NCBI RefSeq assembly: GCF_041360795.1
Contig: NZ_JBFUPW010000004.1
Coordinates: 441,736-505,735, forward strand
Length of the DNA stretch: 64,000 nt
Reading direction: 5' to 3'
Origin: Arthrobacter_E sp041360795
Lineage (GTDB): Bacteria; Actinomycetota; Actinomycetes; Actinomycetales; Micrococcaceae
Shown here piece after piece: positions 33,405-41,576 of this stretch (the first letter of the stretch is position 1; the number at the start of each line of letters is the position of its first letter). The notes beneath the pieces are model-generated. The model ran no database searches and was not told the origin of the DNA. It saw nothing but the letters and a program-made list of their open reading frames with translations. The translations under genes and the position numbers were made by a program.

Positions 33405-34280
33405 TCAGCTGGCGGGGACCACGTACTGCTGGTCGGCCACCTTGCCCAGGCCCTCGGTGAGGCCCGCGCCCGTCAGGAGCTTGGTGATGGTGCCGTCCTT
33501 GCGCTGCGACTCGATGCCGTCACTGAGTGCCTGCTTCAGGCTGGTGTTGCCCTTCGTCAGCGGGAAGGCCGCTTCCGGCGAGTGCGTGATGGCGCCGACG
33601 CGGGGGTCCGGCTTGTCGTTGGCCAGGGAGACCGTGATGCCCTTGGCGTCCTTGAACTGCAGCACCTGCACGCCGTATGCGTCCACATCCGCGTCCAGAC
33701 GGCCGGCGTCGAAGTCCGCCTTCAGCTCCACGCTGGAGGGGTAGGTGACCAGTTTGTCGCCCAGGATCTTCTTGAGGTCCTCGACCCAGAGGTACCCGTC
33801 GATCGTGCCGACCTTGTTCATCTTCTCCAGATCGGCCACCGTCTTGGCGCCGGTCTTCGTGGCGATGCCCATGCCGTCCAGGTAGGTGGAGGCGGAGAAG
33901 TCCACAGCCTTCAGGCGCTTCTCGGTCGCGTCGATCGTGCCCACGGCCAGGTCGATGCTGCCGCCCGAGATCGACTGCACGGCATCGGCGTAGGTCGCCT
34001 GCTGGTAGACCGGGGTCAGGCATTCGTCCTTGGCGATCTTGTCCACGATCGAGATGTCGATGCCGGTCGGCTTGCCGCTGTTGTAGCTGCTGAAGGGCGG
34101 GATGTCGATGACGCCGACAGTCAGCTTGCCCGAGGCGACCGTGGTGACGCCCTGGTGCTTCGGCGTGCAGTCGGCCGACGCCGTCGTCGAACCGGAGCTT
34201 CCGCAGGCCGTCAGGCCGACCCCTGCGAGGAGGACGACGGCGGCCAGCGCACCGGGGCGCTTGAGCTTCTGGATTTTCAT
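33405..34280 (-). CDS. Amino acid ABC transporter substrate-binding lipoprotein, probable hydroxyproline binder
   Basis: 291 residues. Lipobox LTAC in VVLLAGVGLTACGSSGS, then a family-3 binding protein: KLTVGVIDIPPFSSYNSGKPTGIDISIVDKIA, DAVQSISGGSIDLAVGTIDATEKRLKAVDFSASTYLDGMG. ATG 34280 is chosen because GAGAGGA lies upstream. Last gene of a four-gene importer, ending in a strong hairpin. The substrate is inferred from the adjacent hydroxyproline genes. Confidence 0.88.
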   Translation of the reverse strand: MKIQKLKRPGALAAVVLLAGVGLTACGSSGSTTASADCTPKHQGVTTVASGKLTVGVIDIPPFSSYNSGKPTGIDISIVDKIAKDECLTPVYQQATYADAVQSISGGSIDLAVGTIDATEKRLKAVDFSASTYLDGMGIATKTGAKTVADLEKMNKVGTIDGYLWVEDLKKILGDKLVTYPSSVELKADFDAGRLDADVDAYGVQVLQFKDAKGITVSLANDKPDPRVGAITHSPEAAFPLTKGNTSLKQALSDGIESQRKDGTITKLLTGAGLTEGLGKVADQQYVVPAS

Positions 34281-34323
34281 GGGGTTCCTCTCAAAGGGGG
34301 TGGTGGGAGTTTCAGAGGCCGGG

Positions 34324-34977
34324 TCAGGCATGACGGGACATGCGCTTTTCGAAGTAGACGGTGATCCACGTGGCCGGCATGGAGATCGCGGCGTAGCAGA
34401 TGCCCGCCAGGGTGAAGATCTGCAGGTAATTGAAGTCCTGGCTGCCGATGTTGTAGGCGGACTTCATCAGTTCCGGGACCGCGATGGCGTAAGCGAGCGA
34501 GGTGCCCTGGAACATCTGGATGGCCACGCCCATCAGGCCCGGGATCGCCGACCGCATGCCCTGCGGCATGACGACCCGGAAGAACGTGTCCCGGGAGGAC
34601 AGGCCCAGGACCTGAGCCGCCTCCGTCTGCCCGCGGGCCACCGACTGCAGGCCCGCACGGATGATCTCGCTCGAGTACGCCGCGGCGTTCCACACCAAGG
34701 CGATGCACGCCGCCTGGATGCTTTCGAACGCGATGCCGAACTTCGGCAGCCCGTAGTACACGAGGTACAGGATCACCAGGGCGGGGGCGCCACGGCCCAC
34801 CTCCACGATGGCCAGGCCGAGGGTCCGGATGACCAGGTTCTTGTGCTGCACCATGACACTCAGGAGCAGGCCGAGCGGGTAGCCGATCACGATCGACACT
34901 CCGGCGATGAAGAGGCTCACACCGAGCCCGGACAGCATCTGGGGCATGTAGCCCGCCCATTGCTGAAGCCAGTTCAT
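34324..34977 (-). CDS. Amino acid ABC transporter permease (HisM/GlnP type)
   Basis: 217 residues, five TM helices. EAAQVLGLSSRDTFFRVVMPQGMRSAIPGL is the EAA loop that docks to the ATPase. SLFIAGVSIVIGYPLGLLLSV begins the polar amino acid permease domain. Overlaps the first permease gene by ATGA; the two probably form a heterodimeric channel. Confidence 0.9.
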   Translation of the reverse strand: MNWLQQWAGYMPQMLSGLGVSLFIAGVSIVIGYPLGLLLSVMVQHKNLVIRTLGLAIVEVGRGAPALVILYLVYYGLPKFGIAFESIQAACIALVWNAAAYSSEIIRAGLQSVARGQTEAAQVLGLSSRDTFFRVVMPQGMRSAIPGLMGVAIQMFQGTSLAYAIAVPELMKSAYNIGSQDFNYLQIFTLAGICYAAISMPATWITVYFEKRMSRHA

Positions 34978-35618
34978 ACGAAGATCGCCTTCCTCATGCG
35001 AGCGTCGAGACGGCGGGACAGGAAGGCCACCGGCAGGCTCAGGACGATGTAGATGACGCCCACGATCACGTACGGGAGGATGCCCTCGACCGTGGGATGC
35101 TGACGGGCGAACGACTGGGACTGGAACACCATCTCCGCCACGATGATGGTGGAAGCGATGGAGGAGTCCTTCAGCAGGCCCACGAGGTACGTGGCGATGG
35201 ACGGGGAGACGATCCGGAACGCCTGCGGGATCACGACGCCGAAGAAGGTGGTCGCGCCGGACAGACCCAGCGCCTTGGACGCCTCCAGCTGGCCACGCGG
35301 CACGGCCTGGATGCCGCCGCGGTAGATCTCGGCCAGGTAGGCGATCGACACCACGCCCAGGCCCACGATCGCGGCGTTGACGGGGTCGAACTTGAAGGTC
35401 CCCAGGTGGATGCCGAACTTCAGCAGGAACAGCCAGACGATGATCGGCACGCCGCGGATCAGGTCCACGAGCAGTCGCGCGGCCCAGCGCAGCGGCGCCA
35501 CGGGCGAGGTCAGGGCCAGGGAGAGCGGGACCGCTCCGACGATGCCGATGGCGAACGCGGCCAGCGTCAGCCACAGCGTCATGGGCAGGCCCTGCACGAC
35601 GGCGGTGAGCGCTTCCAT
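34974..35618 (-). CDS. Amino acid ABC transporter permease (HisQ/GlnP type)
   Basis: 214 residues, about five TM helices. EASKALGLSGATTFFGVVIPQAFRIVSPSI is the EAA loop; AYLAEIYRGGIQAVPRGQ is conserved in HisMQ-type permeases. One base separates it from the ATPase gene stop, and it overlaps the second permease. Confidence 0.9.
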   Translation of the reverse strand: MEALTAVVQGLPMTLWLTLAAFAIGIVGAVPLSLALTSPVAPLRWAARLLVDLIRGVPIIVWLFLLKFGIHLGTFKFDPVNAAIVGLGVVSIAYLAEIYRGGIQAVPRGQLEASKALGLSGATTFFGVVIPQAFRIVSPSIATYLVGLLKDSSIASTIIVAEMVFQSQSFARQHPTVEGILPYVIVGVIYIVLSLPVAFLSRRLDARMRKAIFV

Positions 35619-35619
35619 G

Positions 35620-36405
35620 TCAGCGCTCCAGGACGGCGCGCAGGAAGCGGCGGGTGCGCGCCTCCTGCGGGTCGCTCATGATGGCGCGCGGATCGCCCTG
35701 CTCGATGATCTTGCAGTCCGCCATCACCACGAGGGTGTCGGAGACGTCGCGGGCGAACTGCATCTCGTGCGTCACCACCACCATGGTCATGCCGTCCGCC
35801 GCGAGCTCCCGCATGACGGCCAGCACTTCCAGGCCGACCTCGGGGTCCAGGGCGGAGGTCGGCTCATCGAAGAGCATGATCGACGGGTCCAGGGCGAGCG
35901 CCCGGGCGATGGCGATGCGCTGCTGCTGGCCGCCGGAGCAGCGGCCGGGATGCTGGTTCGCCTTCTCCTTGAGGCCTACGCGCTCGAGCAGCTGCATGGC
36001 CCGCTCGTCGGCCTCCTCCTTGCTGCGGCCCAGCACCCGCTGCTGCGGGAAGCTGATGTTCTTCAGCGCCGTCATGTGCGGGAAGAGGTTGAAGGACTGG
36101 AAGACCATGCCGACGGCGCTGCGCAGGCGGGCCAGGTCCTTGGGGGCGATGTTCTTCCCGGGTTCGATCGTGTGCCCGGCCACCCGGATGGTGCCGCCAT
36201 CCGGCTGCTCCAGGAGGTTGATGCACCGCAGGAAGGTGCTCTTCCCGGCGCCGGAGGGGCCGATCAATGCCGTGACGGTTCCGGGCTCCACGTCCAGGGA
36301 CACATCATCCAGGACCACATGGTCGCCGTAGTGCTTCCTGATGTTCTCCAGCTGGATGCCGAGCCGTGGCACCCGGTGCGCTTCGGTGGGGGTTGATTTC
36401 GCCAT
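35620..36405 (-). CDS. Amino acid ABC transporter ATP-binding protein
   Basis: 261 residues. Walker A GPSGAGKST, Q-loop VFQSFNLFPH, signature CSGGQQQR (Cys in place of the usual Leu), Walker B IMLFDEPTSALDP and H-loop VVVTHEMQFA. Polar amino acid importer subfamily (GlnQ/HisP). ATG 36405 follows GGGAAGACAGGC. First gene of the importer, with the shared operator candidate 72 bp upstream. Confidence 0.92.
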   Translation of the reverse strand: MAKSTPTEAHRVPRLGIQLENIRKHYGDHVVLDDVSLDVEPGTVTALIGPSGAGKSTFLRCINLLEQPDGGTIRVAGHTIEPGKNIAPKDLARLRSAVGMVFQSFNLFPHMTALKNISFPQQRVLGRSKEEADERAMQLLERVGLKEKANQHPGRCSGGQQQRIAIARALALDPSIMLFDEPTSALDPEVGLEVLAVMRELAADGMTMVVVTHEMQFARDVSDTLVVMADCKIIEQGDPRAIMSDPQEARTRRFLRAVLER

Positions 36406-36450
36406 GCCTGTCTTCCCTGCCAGGGCCGGAGCTCCGACCACGTGAGTGCC

Positions 36451-36463
36451 ATGTGATTCACAT
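36451..36463. promoter_or_regulatory. Palindrome ATGTGATTCACAT before the importer operon
   Basis: ATGTGA-T-TCACAT has perfect 6-bp arms around one base. It contains the same ATGTn motif half-sites as the neighbouring CAATGTTACATG, so it may be a second binding position for the GntR regulator. Confidence 0.4.
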
Positions 36464-36476
36464 CACTGGCTCGGTA

Positions 36477-36488
36477 CAATGTTACATG
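36477..36488 (+). promoter_or_regulatory. Shared operator candidate 2 (CAATGTTACATG)
   Basis: Matches the element at 33341-33352 in 11 of 12 positions and lies at nearly the same distance (72 bp) from its start codon, though on the opposite strand relative to transcription, as a near-palindrome may. Confidence 0.5.
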
Positions 36489-36615
36489 TCACGTGCCGTG
36501 GGTCAAGGGTGTTCTCCGGGGGATTTTCCGAGAGGGCTTTCTTGCCGGATCCTCGCGCAGCTCCCCCTCGCAGGCGCCGCTGTTCTTTCCGTGGCGGCGA
36601 TGATTGACTGGGCCG

Positions 36616-37083
36616 GTGGCTGACATCCCGCACCATCTCGACATCGCCGGCACGGCGTTCACCCTCATCGACGCACCCGAGCCCATCGCCTGCTGGACGG
36701 CATCGCTCGAGGCCACCGGCGGAGGAGCCTCCCCCACGGTGAACATCATCGTGGAGCCCGCGGCGCAGCCCGGACCCGATGTCCTCCAGCTCACCGCTGA
36801 GGTGATCGCCCGCTTCGACGAACTCGTCGACACCGCCGGGGCGTACCTACGGGAAGAGCTCAGCGAACCCGGCTTCGGCCTGCGCGACGACGAACTCCAG
36901 GCGCTGCGGAGCGACCAACCACCGTTCGGCGAACCCGAGGCGGTCATCTGGGACGACGGCGGCTGGATGCTCCGGTTCACGGAATCGCCGCTGGAGCTCG
37001 CGGATCCCTACGGCATCGGCGTGCTGTTCGAGGGCATGACCCCCTCAGCGGTCGAGGACCTGTCCGACCCCGACCCTGCCTGA
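36616..37083 (+). CDS. Hypothetical protein (155 aa)
   Basis: From GTG 36616: MADIPHHLDIAGTAFTLIDAPEPIACWTASLEATGGG. Acidic and soluble, with strand-like segments (PTVNIIVEP, AVIWDDGGWMLRFTESPLELADPYGIGVLFEG) around a helical middle (ELVDTAGAYLREELSE). The pattern resembles small DUF proteins linked to immunity or SUKH-like folds, but I cannot assign one. A TTG at 36604 is an alternative start; neither has a good ribosome site. Confidence 0.6.
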   Translation: MADIPHHLDIAGTAFTLIDAPEPIACWTASLEATGGGASPTVNIIVEPAAQPGPDVLQLTAEVIARFDELVDTAGAYLREELSEPGFGLRDDELQALRSDQPPFGEPEAVIWDDGGWMLRFTESPLELADPYGIGVLFEGMTPSAVEDLSDPDPA

Positions 37084-37097
37084 GCGCCATCACGACG

Positions 37098-37139
37098 ACG
37101 GGCGGGGAGCCGGAACTTCCGTTCCGGCTCCCCGCCCGT
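37098..37139. terminator. Bidirectional terminator hairpin
   Basis: Perfect 19-bp arms (ACGGGCGGGGAGCCGGAAC and complement) with a TTCC loop, between convergent stops at 37083 and 37183. Not of the CGCGAA palindrome family. Confidence 0.75.
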
Positions 37140-37182
37140 GCCGCGCCCCGCCCGCAGTGTCCGCACCGTCGAGCGGACCCGC

Positions 37183-37725
37183 TCAGCCCATCGTCTTCTG
37201 ACCGTCCAGGGCTTCCCGGATGATGTCCGCGTGCCCGGCGTGCTGGGTGGTCTCGGCGATGATGTGGATCAGCGTCCGGCGAGCCGACCACGCGCGGGCC
37301 TCCCCCCAGGGCGTCTCGGGAAGGTCGTGCGAGACCCCGAGATCCTCCAGCCCCTCGACCGCGCGCTCGGTCTCCTCCGCCGCCGCCCGGTAGTCCTCCA
37401 GCGCGCCGGCGAGCGTCTCGCCGTCGGTCAGCCGGAATCCGTCGGCGTAGCGGGCGAAATCCTCCTCGGTCAGGTTCGAGAAGCTGCTCGTCGCGGCCGC
37501 CGACTCCGGGCCGTTCACGATGAAGTCGACCCAGTGCCGTTCCACCGACGTGACGTGCTTGATCAGGCCTCCGAGCGTCAGTTCGCTGACCGTGGTGCGC
37601 TTTCGGGCATCCTCCTCGTTCACCCCGCGGCAGGTGTAGCTGAGGAACTCGCGCGCCTGGGCTAGGGCGCCCAGCAGATCGGCCTTCTCGCCCGTGCCCA
37701 CAGCGTTGATCATCCGTGCAGTCAT
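37183..37725 (-). CDS. DinB family protein (DUF664-like)
   Basis: 180 residues. The metal-binding histidine pattern is visible: LIKHVTSVERHWVDF (first His) and HIIAETTQHAGHADIIREAL (last pair), the four-helix DinB fold used by bacillithiol/mycothiol-linked transferases. Its substrate is unknown. AAGGAG precedes ATG 37725. Divergent from a YafY-type regulator, which probably controls it. Confidence 0.88.
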   Translation of the reverse strand: MTARMINAVGTGEKADLLGALAQAREFLSYTCRGVNEEDARKRTTVSELTLGGLIKHVTSVERHWVDFIVNGPESAAATSSFSNLTEEDFARYADGFRLTDGETLAGALEDYRAAAEETERAVEGLEDLGVSHDLPETPWGEARAWSARRTLIHIIAETTQHAGHADIIREALDGQKTMG

Positions 37726-37816
37726 GACATCTCCTTGGTCGTTCCGGTCTTGATGTCTTCAACGCTACGCACCATTGGTGTCACTTTCCGTCCTCAATTG
37801 GGAGGAGACTGAGAAC

Positions 37817-38788
37817 ATGGCGAACACGAGTTCACGGACGCTCCGGCTGCTCTCCTTGCTGCAGGGCAGACGGTACTGGCCGGGCGCCGAGCTGGCCGGG
37901 CGGCTGGAGGTTTCCGCGCGGACACTCCGGCGCGACGTCGAGCGCCTCCGGGATCTCGGCTATCCCGTGGAGGCCGCCCGGGGAGTCGACGGCGGGTACC
38001 AGCTCGCGTCCGGCGCGGCGATGCCGCCGCTGCTGCTCGACGACGAGGAGGCCGTCGCCCTCGCGATCGCCTTGCGATCCGCCGCCCAGGGCGCGGTGAG
38101 CGGCGTCGCCGAGGCTTCGGTGCGGGCACTGGCCAAGCTGGTCCAGGTGATGCCACGAGGACTCAGGAGACGGGTCGAGGCGATCGGAGCCGCCACGGAA
38201 AGCCACTTCTGGGAACCGGTCGAGGAGCTGATCGATCCGGAACTCCTGATCATCATCGGGCAGGCGTGCCGGGACCAGGAGCGGATCGGGTTCGACTACA
38301 CCGCAGCCGACGGGCGCGCGACCACGCGGCACGTGGAGCCTCTCCGCATGGTGCGGCTCGGGCTGCGGTGGTACCTGGTCTGCTACGACCTGGACCGCGG
38401 CGAGTGGCGCAGTTTCCGCCTGGACCGGATGACCCGGCCGGTCCCGACCGGCGCCCGGTTCGCTCCCAGGACGCTGCCGGCGGAGAACCCAGTGGCCTTC
38501 ATCCGGGACAGGGCCGACAAGGCGCCGAGCCCTCACGACGTGGTCGCCCTGGTCTCGGAGCCGGCGGAGTACGTGGCCGAGAGGATCGGCCGATGGTCCA
38601 CGGTCGAGGAGGTCGCCGCGACCCGGTGCCGGGTGACGGTGCACGCCAAGACCCTGGACTGGGCTCTGATGGCGCTCGGCATGCTCGACGCCGAATACAC
38701 GATCGAATCGCCGCAGTCCGCGATCGAGGGAGGCCGAGCGTGGGGCGAGCGGCTGCTGAGGGCGACCGCAGTCGATCGCCGGCCCTGA
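37817..38788 (+). CDS. YafY/DeoR-like regulator with WYL domain
   Basis: 323 residues. HTH_11 start: SSRTLRLLSLLQGRRYWPGAELAGRLEVSARTLRRDVERLRDLGYPVEAARGVDGGYQL. The WYL region follows, with RHVEPLRMVRLGLRWYLVCYDLDRGEWRSFRLDRM. Such proteins sense nucleic-acid-like or other ligands. ATG 37817 has GGAGGAG upstream. The adjacent divergent DinB pairing is common in actinobacteria. Confidence 0.88.
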   Translation: MANTSSRTLRLLSLLQGRRYWPGAELAGRLEVSARTLRRDVERLRDLGYPVEAARGVDGGYQLASGAAMPPLLLDDEEAVALAIALRSAAQGAVSGVAEASVRALAKLVQVMPRGLRRRVEAIGAATESHFWEPVEELIDPELLIIIGQACRDQERIGFDYTAADGRATTRHVEPLRMVRLGLRWYLVCYDLDRGEWRSFRLDRMTRPVPTGARFAPRTLPAENPVAFIRDRADKAPSPHDVVALVSEPAEYVAERIGRWSTVEEVAATRCRVTVHAKTLDWALMALGMLDAEYTIESPQSAIEGGRAWGERLLRATAVDRRP

Positions 38789-38814
38789 CGGCGGGGACGC
38801 GCCACCCTCTCGCA

Positions 38815-39831
38815 TCACTCCGACGCCCGGCCCGCTCTCATCGCCTGGGCGCGGAAGGCCCGGGGGTTCGGGAGATCCGCTGTCTCAAAAGCTCTGCGCA
38901 GGCGCTGCGTGTTGTCGAATCCGGAATACATGGCGACCTCCTCCACCGTGAGATTCACATACATGGGATCGCTCAACAACCGCTTCGCCTCTTGAAGCCG
39001 GCGGTCACGGATGGCCTGACTGACATTCTTTCCCTGCTGCGCATAAATGTCCTGGAGATTCCTGACGGACATCTTCAGGAGCGACGCGAGTTCGGTCACC
39101 GAGAATGACGGATCTATGTAGCGCCCGTTGATCAAATACTGAGACTGGCTGAACGCCCCGGAGCGCCCACGACGCTCGGACTCACTGACGCCACGCACGC
39201 TCAGGACGATACTGGCGACCATTTCCTGCAGGAATTGATCGATGAAGTAATTGTTGAGCGGACCTGCAGGGTGATGGTGGGCGACGGAGGTGCCGAAGGC
39301 GAGAATCGACTCCGAAAGAGTGCCGACGGGACCGAACTGCAAAGGGTCCGGACCGAACCCCCCATTGTTATATCCTTCAAGAATTTCCTTGGACGTTTCA
39401 ATGATGAGGACCCGCGCGCCGTCGGAGAATTCAACGGTGCGGTTCTCGCCGGGCCGGAGGACGAATCCATGACCGGCATGCCGGGCCATGGCCCCTCTTC
39501 TGGAATGCACGCTCATCGTCCCTTCGGAGACGATCGAGAGTTTCACCGACCCCATTCCGGGATCGTGATGGATATCGTAGATCCCCCCGTCGATGACCAC
39601 GTCCGAAGCGCCGGTGTTGCCGGTGTAGAAGCTGATTCCCTGGGCCGAAAAAGTCGGCGAGGACTGGGAGCAGACCCCGAACTTCCCGGCACTCTCCACA
39701 TTGAGGAGCGTCCCCACCCCGGACGTGATGTCCTCGACGAGCCCGCTCTCCTCGACGACCAGCTTATTCTCGATGACCTTCCATTCAACGGGACCCCGGG
39801 GAGGGTGCGGAATCGGCGGCGTCGCCTTCAT
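38815..39831 (-). CDS. AraC-family transcriptional regulator with AraC-like ligand-binding N-terminus
   Basis: 338 residues. N-terminal beta-rich region (~residues 30-175: GKFGVCSQSSPTF, GHGFVLRPGENRTVEFSDGARVLIIETSKE), then the AraC HTH pair: FSVTELASLLKMSVRNLQDIYAQQGKNVSQAIRDRRLQEAKRLLSD and LTVEEVAMYSGFDNTQRLRRAFETADLPNPRAFR. The ATG 39831 follows AAGGAG. Its first 47 bases overlap the end of a small ORF in another frame, so translation may be coupled. It is divergent from the Tat-exported protein gene, a likely target. Confidence 0.88.
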   Translation of the reverse strand: MKATPPIPHPPRGPVEWKVIENKLVVEESGLVEDITSGVGTLLNVESAGKFGVCSQSSPTFSAQGISFYTGNTGASDVVIDGGIYDIHHDPGMGSVKLSIVSEGTMSVHSRRGAMARHAGHGFVLRPGENRTVEFSDGARVLIIETSKEILEGYNNGGFGPDPLQFGPVGTLSESILAFGTSVAHHHPAGPLNNYFIDQFLQEMVASIVLSVRGVSESERRGRSGAFSQSQYLINGRYIDPSFSVTELASLLKMSVRNLQDIYAQQGKNVSQAIRDRRLQEAKRLLSDPMYVNLTVEEVAMYSGFDNTQRLRRAFETADLPNPRAFRAQAMRAGRASE

Positions 39832-40006
39832 CGGTCTCCTTCGTCTTGCGAATCGTGCACAGCCTCGTGGCCACCTCCGCACCCGGGCTGAGTTCGATGG
39901 GCGCAGGCACCGAGGCCACCGCGCGGAGGTCCCCGGCGAGGTTGAAAGCAGCCGAGATCCCCGCAACAGGCGGACAATGGTTCATTTCGCGCAGGATGTG
40001 CGTCAA
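39785..40006 (-). CDS. Small ORF (73 aa) overlapping the AraC gene start
   Basis: TTG 40006 lies eight bases after a very strong AGGAGGAG, and the ORF ends inside the AraC gene in a different frame. Sequence runs MTHILREMNHCPPVAGISAA, then a FNLAGDLRAVASVPAPIEL segment and a polar tail KTKETDEGDAADSAPSPG. No family recognised. The strong ribosome site, compared with the coupled AraC start, suggests it is really translated and sets AraC expression. Confidence 0.5.
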   Translation of the reverse strand: MTHILREMNHCPPVAGISAAFNLAGDLRAVASVPAPIELSPGAEVATRLCTIRKTKETDEGDAADSAPSPGSR

Positions 40007-40338
40007 ATTGCGCAACTCCTCCTGCGGATGGTCACAAGTGTGAGTGCGTTTCCACGCGTTTCGTGACGCGAAAAATTGTGATTAATTTGTTTCCGGTCCT
40101 CAGACATTGACCGGACGTCAATGCTGCGAGAACGCCCGGATGCCCCTCACAGTAACCTGAGGATTACCGCGGAACCTGTCATTTTTCCGCAAAGTGTCGT
40201 CTGGCACGTTTATGTCGTTTGTTTGGCGCAGATTTCATTCTTTTGGTTGAAAGCGCTCAATTCATGATGCATTGTTGGCTCGAAACAGTACCTCGGAGAT
40301 TCAGCTTCCGAACTACTTCATCTCATGGGAGAAAAACC
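40007..40338. promoter_or_regulatory. Regulatory spacer between AraC locus and Tat-protein gene
   Basis: No gene. It is less G+C-rich than its surroundings and holds several small inverted repeats: TTTCG-TGACG-CGAAA (40059-40073), CATTGAC-CGGAC-GTCAATG (40105-40123) and a CCTCA...TGAGG pair near 40147. It must contain both divergent promoters. Confidence 0.5.
40105..40123. promoter_or_regulatory. Palindrome CATTGAC-n5-GTCAATG
   Basis: Perfect 7-bp arms around CGGAC in the AraC/Tat-protein divergent gap. Candidate operator. Confidence 0.45.
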
Positions 40339-40992
40339 TTGCCCGACATCACTCCGCCTTCAGCCCAGCACGTCACCCGCCGCTCCGTCGCACGGTCCGC
40401 AGTGTGGGCGACGCCCGTCATCGCCGCAGCCGTCGCCGCCCCGGCGGCTGCCGCTTCCGTGACCCCTACCTGCCCCACCTGCATCAAGGCCGGCATCCCC
40501 CTGGTGGGCGGCCTGGCGTCCGGGGCCTGGACCTCGCAGGCGCTGGTCGCCGGCAACAAGGGCACCATCGCCCTCGGAGGCGCCTTCGGCCTCGACGCGA
40601 CCCAGTGCGGGATCACCTGGCAGAACATCTTCCAGCCGGCCTTCACCTTCGTCGTCACGCAGGCCACACTGACCATGTCCGACGGCCGGACCTACAACTC
40701 CGGGATCGGCGCGGGCGTCGGAGCCGGTAACACCTCCACCGTCGGCGTCTTCCCCAGCGCGTTCGTCTTCACCAACGTCACCCTCCCGAACGGCGGAGCG
40801 GTCGTGGGCATCGGGTCCTACCCCGTCGTCCCCAAGAAGCTGTCGGTGAACGTGACCCTGTCACTTCAGTACGGCCTCGGCCTGACCCTCCAGTGCCCCT
40901 ACACGCTGACGTGGAACCTCAACGGTGTGGCCACCGGCGCGGTGGCCTTCGGCATCGGCACCGTGAACTTCTCGGGTGTCGCCACCGTTTGA
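40339..40992 (+). CDS. Tat-exported surface protein of unknown function (217 aa)
   Basis: TTG 40339 with GGGAG seven bases upstream. VTRRSVARSAVWATPVIAAAVAAPAAAAS is a twin-arginine signal peptide of the short actinobacterial type (twin Arg, hydrophobic run, AxA cleavage). The mature part is Gly/Thr/Asn-rich with beta-type strands (AFTFVVTQATLTMSDGRTYN, FVFTNVTLPNGGAVVGIGS, LSVNVTLSLQYGLGL) and four cysteines. It may be a cell-surface beta-sandwich. No catalytic motif is seen. The 104-aa gene follows 87 bp later and may be co-transcribed. Confidence 0.7.
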   Translation: MPDITPPSAQHVTRRSVARSAVWATPVIAAAVAAPAAAASVTPTCPTCIKAGIPLVGGLASGAWTSQALVAGNKGTIALGGAFGLDATQCGITWQNIFQPAFTFVVTQATLTMSDGRTYNSGIGAGVGAGNTSTVGVFPSAFVFTNVTLPNGGAVVGIGSYPVVPKKLSVNVTLSLQYGLGLTLQCPYTLTWNLNGVATGAVAFGIGTVNFSGVATV

Positions 40993-41079
40993 GGCCCCAG
41001 CACCCGGCCGACTCCCCCGGTGTGCCGCCTGAGCCTTCAGCCGGACACCCGCGCGATTTCTTCTACCTAAGGACACAGC

Positions 41080-41394
41080 ATGACTACCATCCCGTTCACC
41101 CAGGCCCGCGCAGATCAGATCGTGGCGGGCGTCAACCAGACCGACGCCGCATCCTTCGCCGCGGTCCTCGCGCTGCCGGACAATCTGGTCCCGCTGCCCG
41201 AGGTGGCAGCGAACACCTCGTGGCCGGCCGACACCCGCATCGATGCCGCGACGTTCGTCGCCAACGGCACTGCCGGCGTCGCGCAGATCTCCTCGAAAGG
41301 CCATTCCGCCGAGGTCAGCCTGGTGCTCCAGGACGACGTGTGGAAGATCGCGCCGAGCGGCTCGTACGGCAACGAGGTCGAAGCCGCCCGCTAG
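41080..41394 (+). CDS. Hypothetical protein (104 aa)
   Basis: Starts MTTIPFTQARADQIVAGVNQTDAASFAAVLALPDNL; a soluble alpha/beta protein ending AEVSLVLQDDVWKIAPSGSYGNEVEAAR. The spacing of an N-terminal helix and the final DDVWKIAPSG strand resembles an SnoaL/NTF2-like or lumazine-type scaffold, not certain. TAAGGA precedes the ATG. Two hairpins follow it. Confidence 0.6.
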   Translation: MTTIPFTQARADQIVAGVNQTDAASFAAVLALPDNLVPLPEVAANTSWPADTRIDAATFVANGTAGVAQISSKGHSAEVSLVLQDDVWKIAPSGSYGNEVEAAR

Positions 41395-41422
41395 CCGGTT
41401 CCCACCCGGCCCGAAGTCTGGG

Positions 41423-41449
41423 CATCTCACCCGATGGGGGAGTGAGATG
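41423..41449. terminator. Hairpin after the 104-aa gene
   Basis: CATCTCAC / GTGAGATG with an 11-base loop, 29 bp after the stop. Possible terminator. Confidence 0.45.
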
Positions 41450-41494
41450 TCCACAGCGCGTGACCTTCACCGACACCTCGAAGGCCACGCACCG

Positions 41495-41545
41495 CAAGCG
41501 TGGCTGCACTGAATGCCCCCCTAGGTGAAAGTGCAGCCACGCTTG
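41495..41545. terminator. 16-bp stem-loop before the 83-aa gene
   Basis: Perfect 16-bp arms CAAGCGTGGCTGCACT and complement (41495-41510, 41530-41545) around a 19-base loop containing CCTAGG. It lies 32 bp before ATG 41577, so it may terminate upstream transcription or act as a leader attenuator. Bases before it resemble a second IR. Confidence 0.6.
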
Positions 41546-41576
41546 TCCAACCCACCACCAAGGACACATCCCTCAC

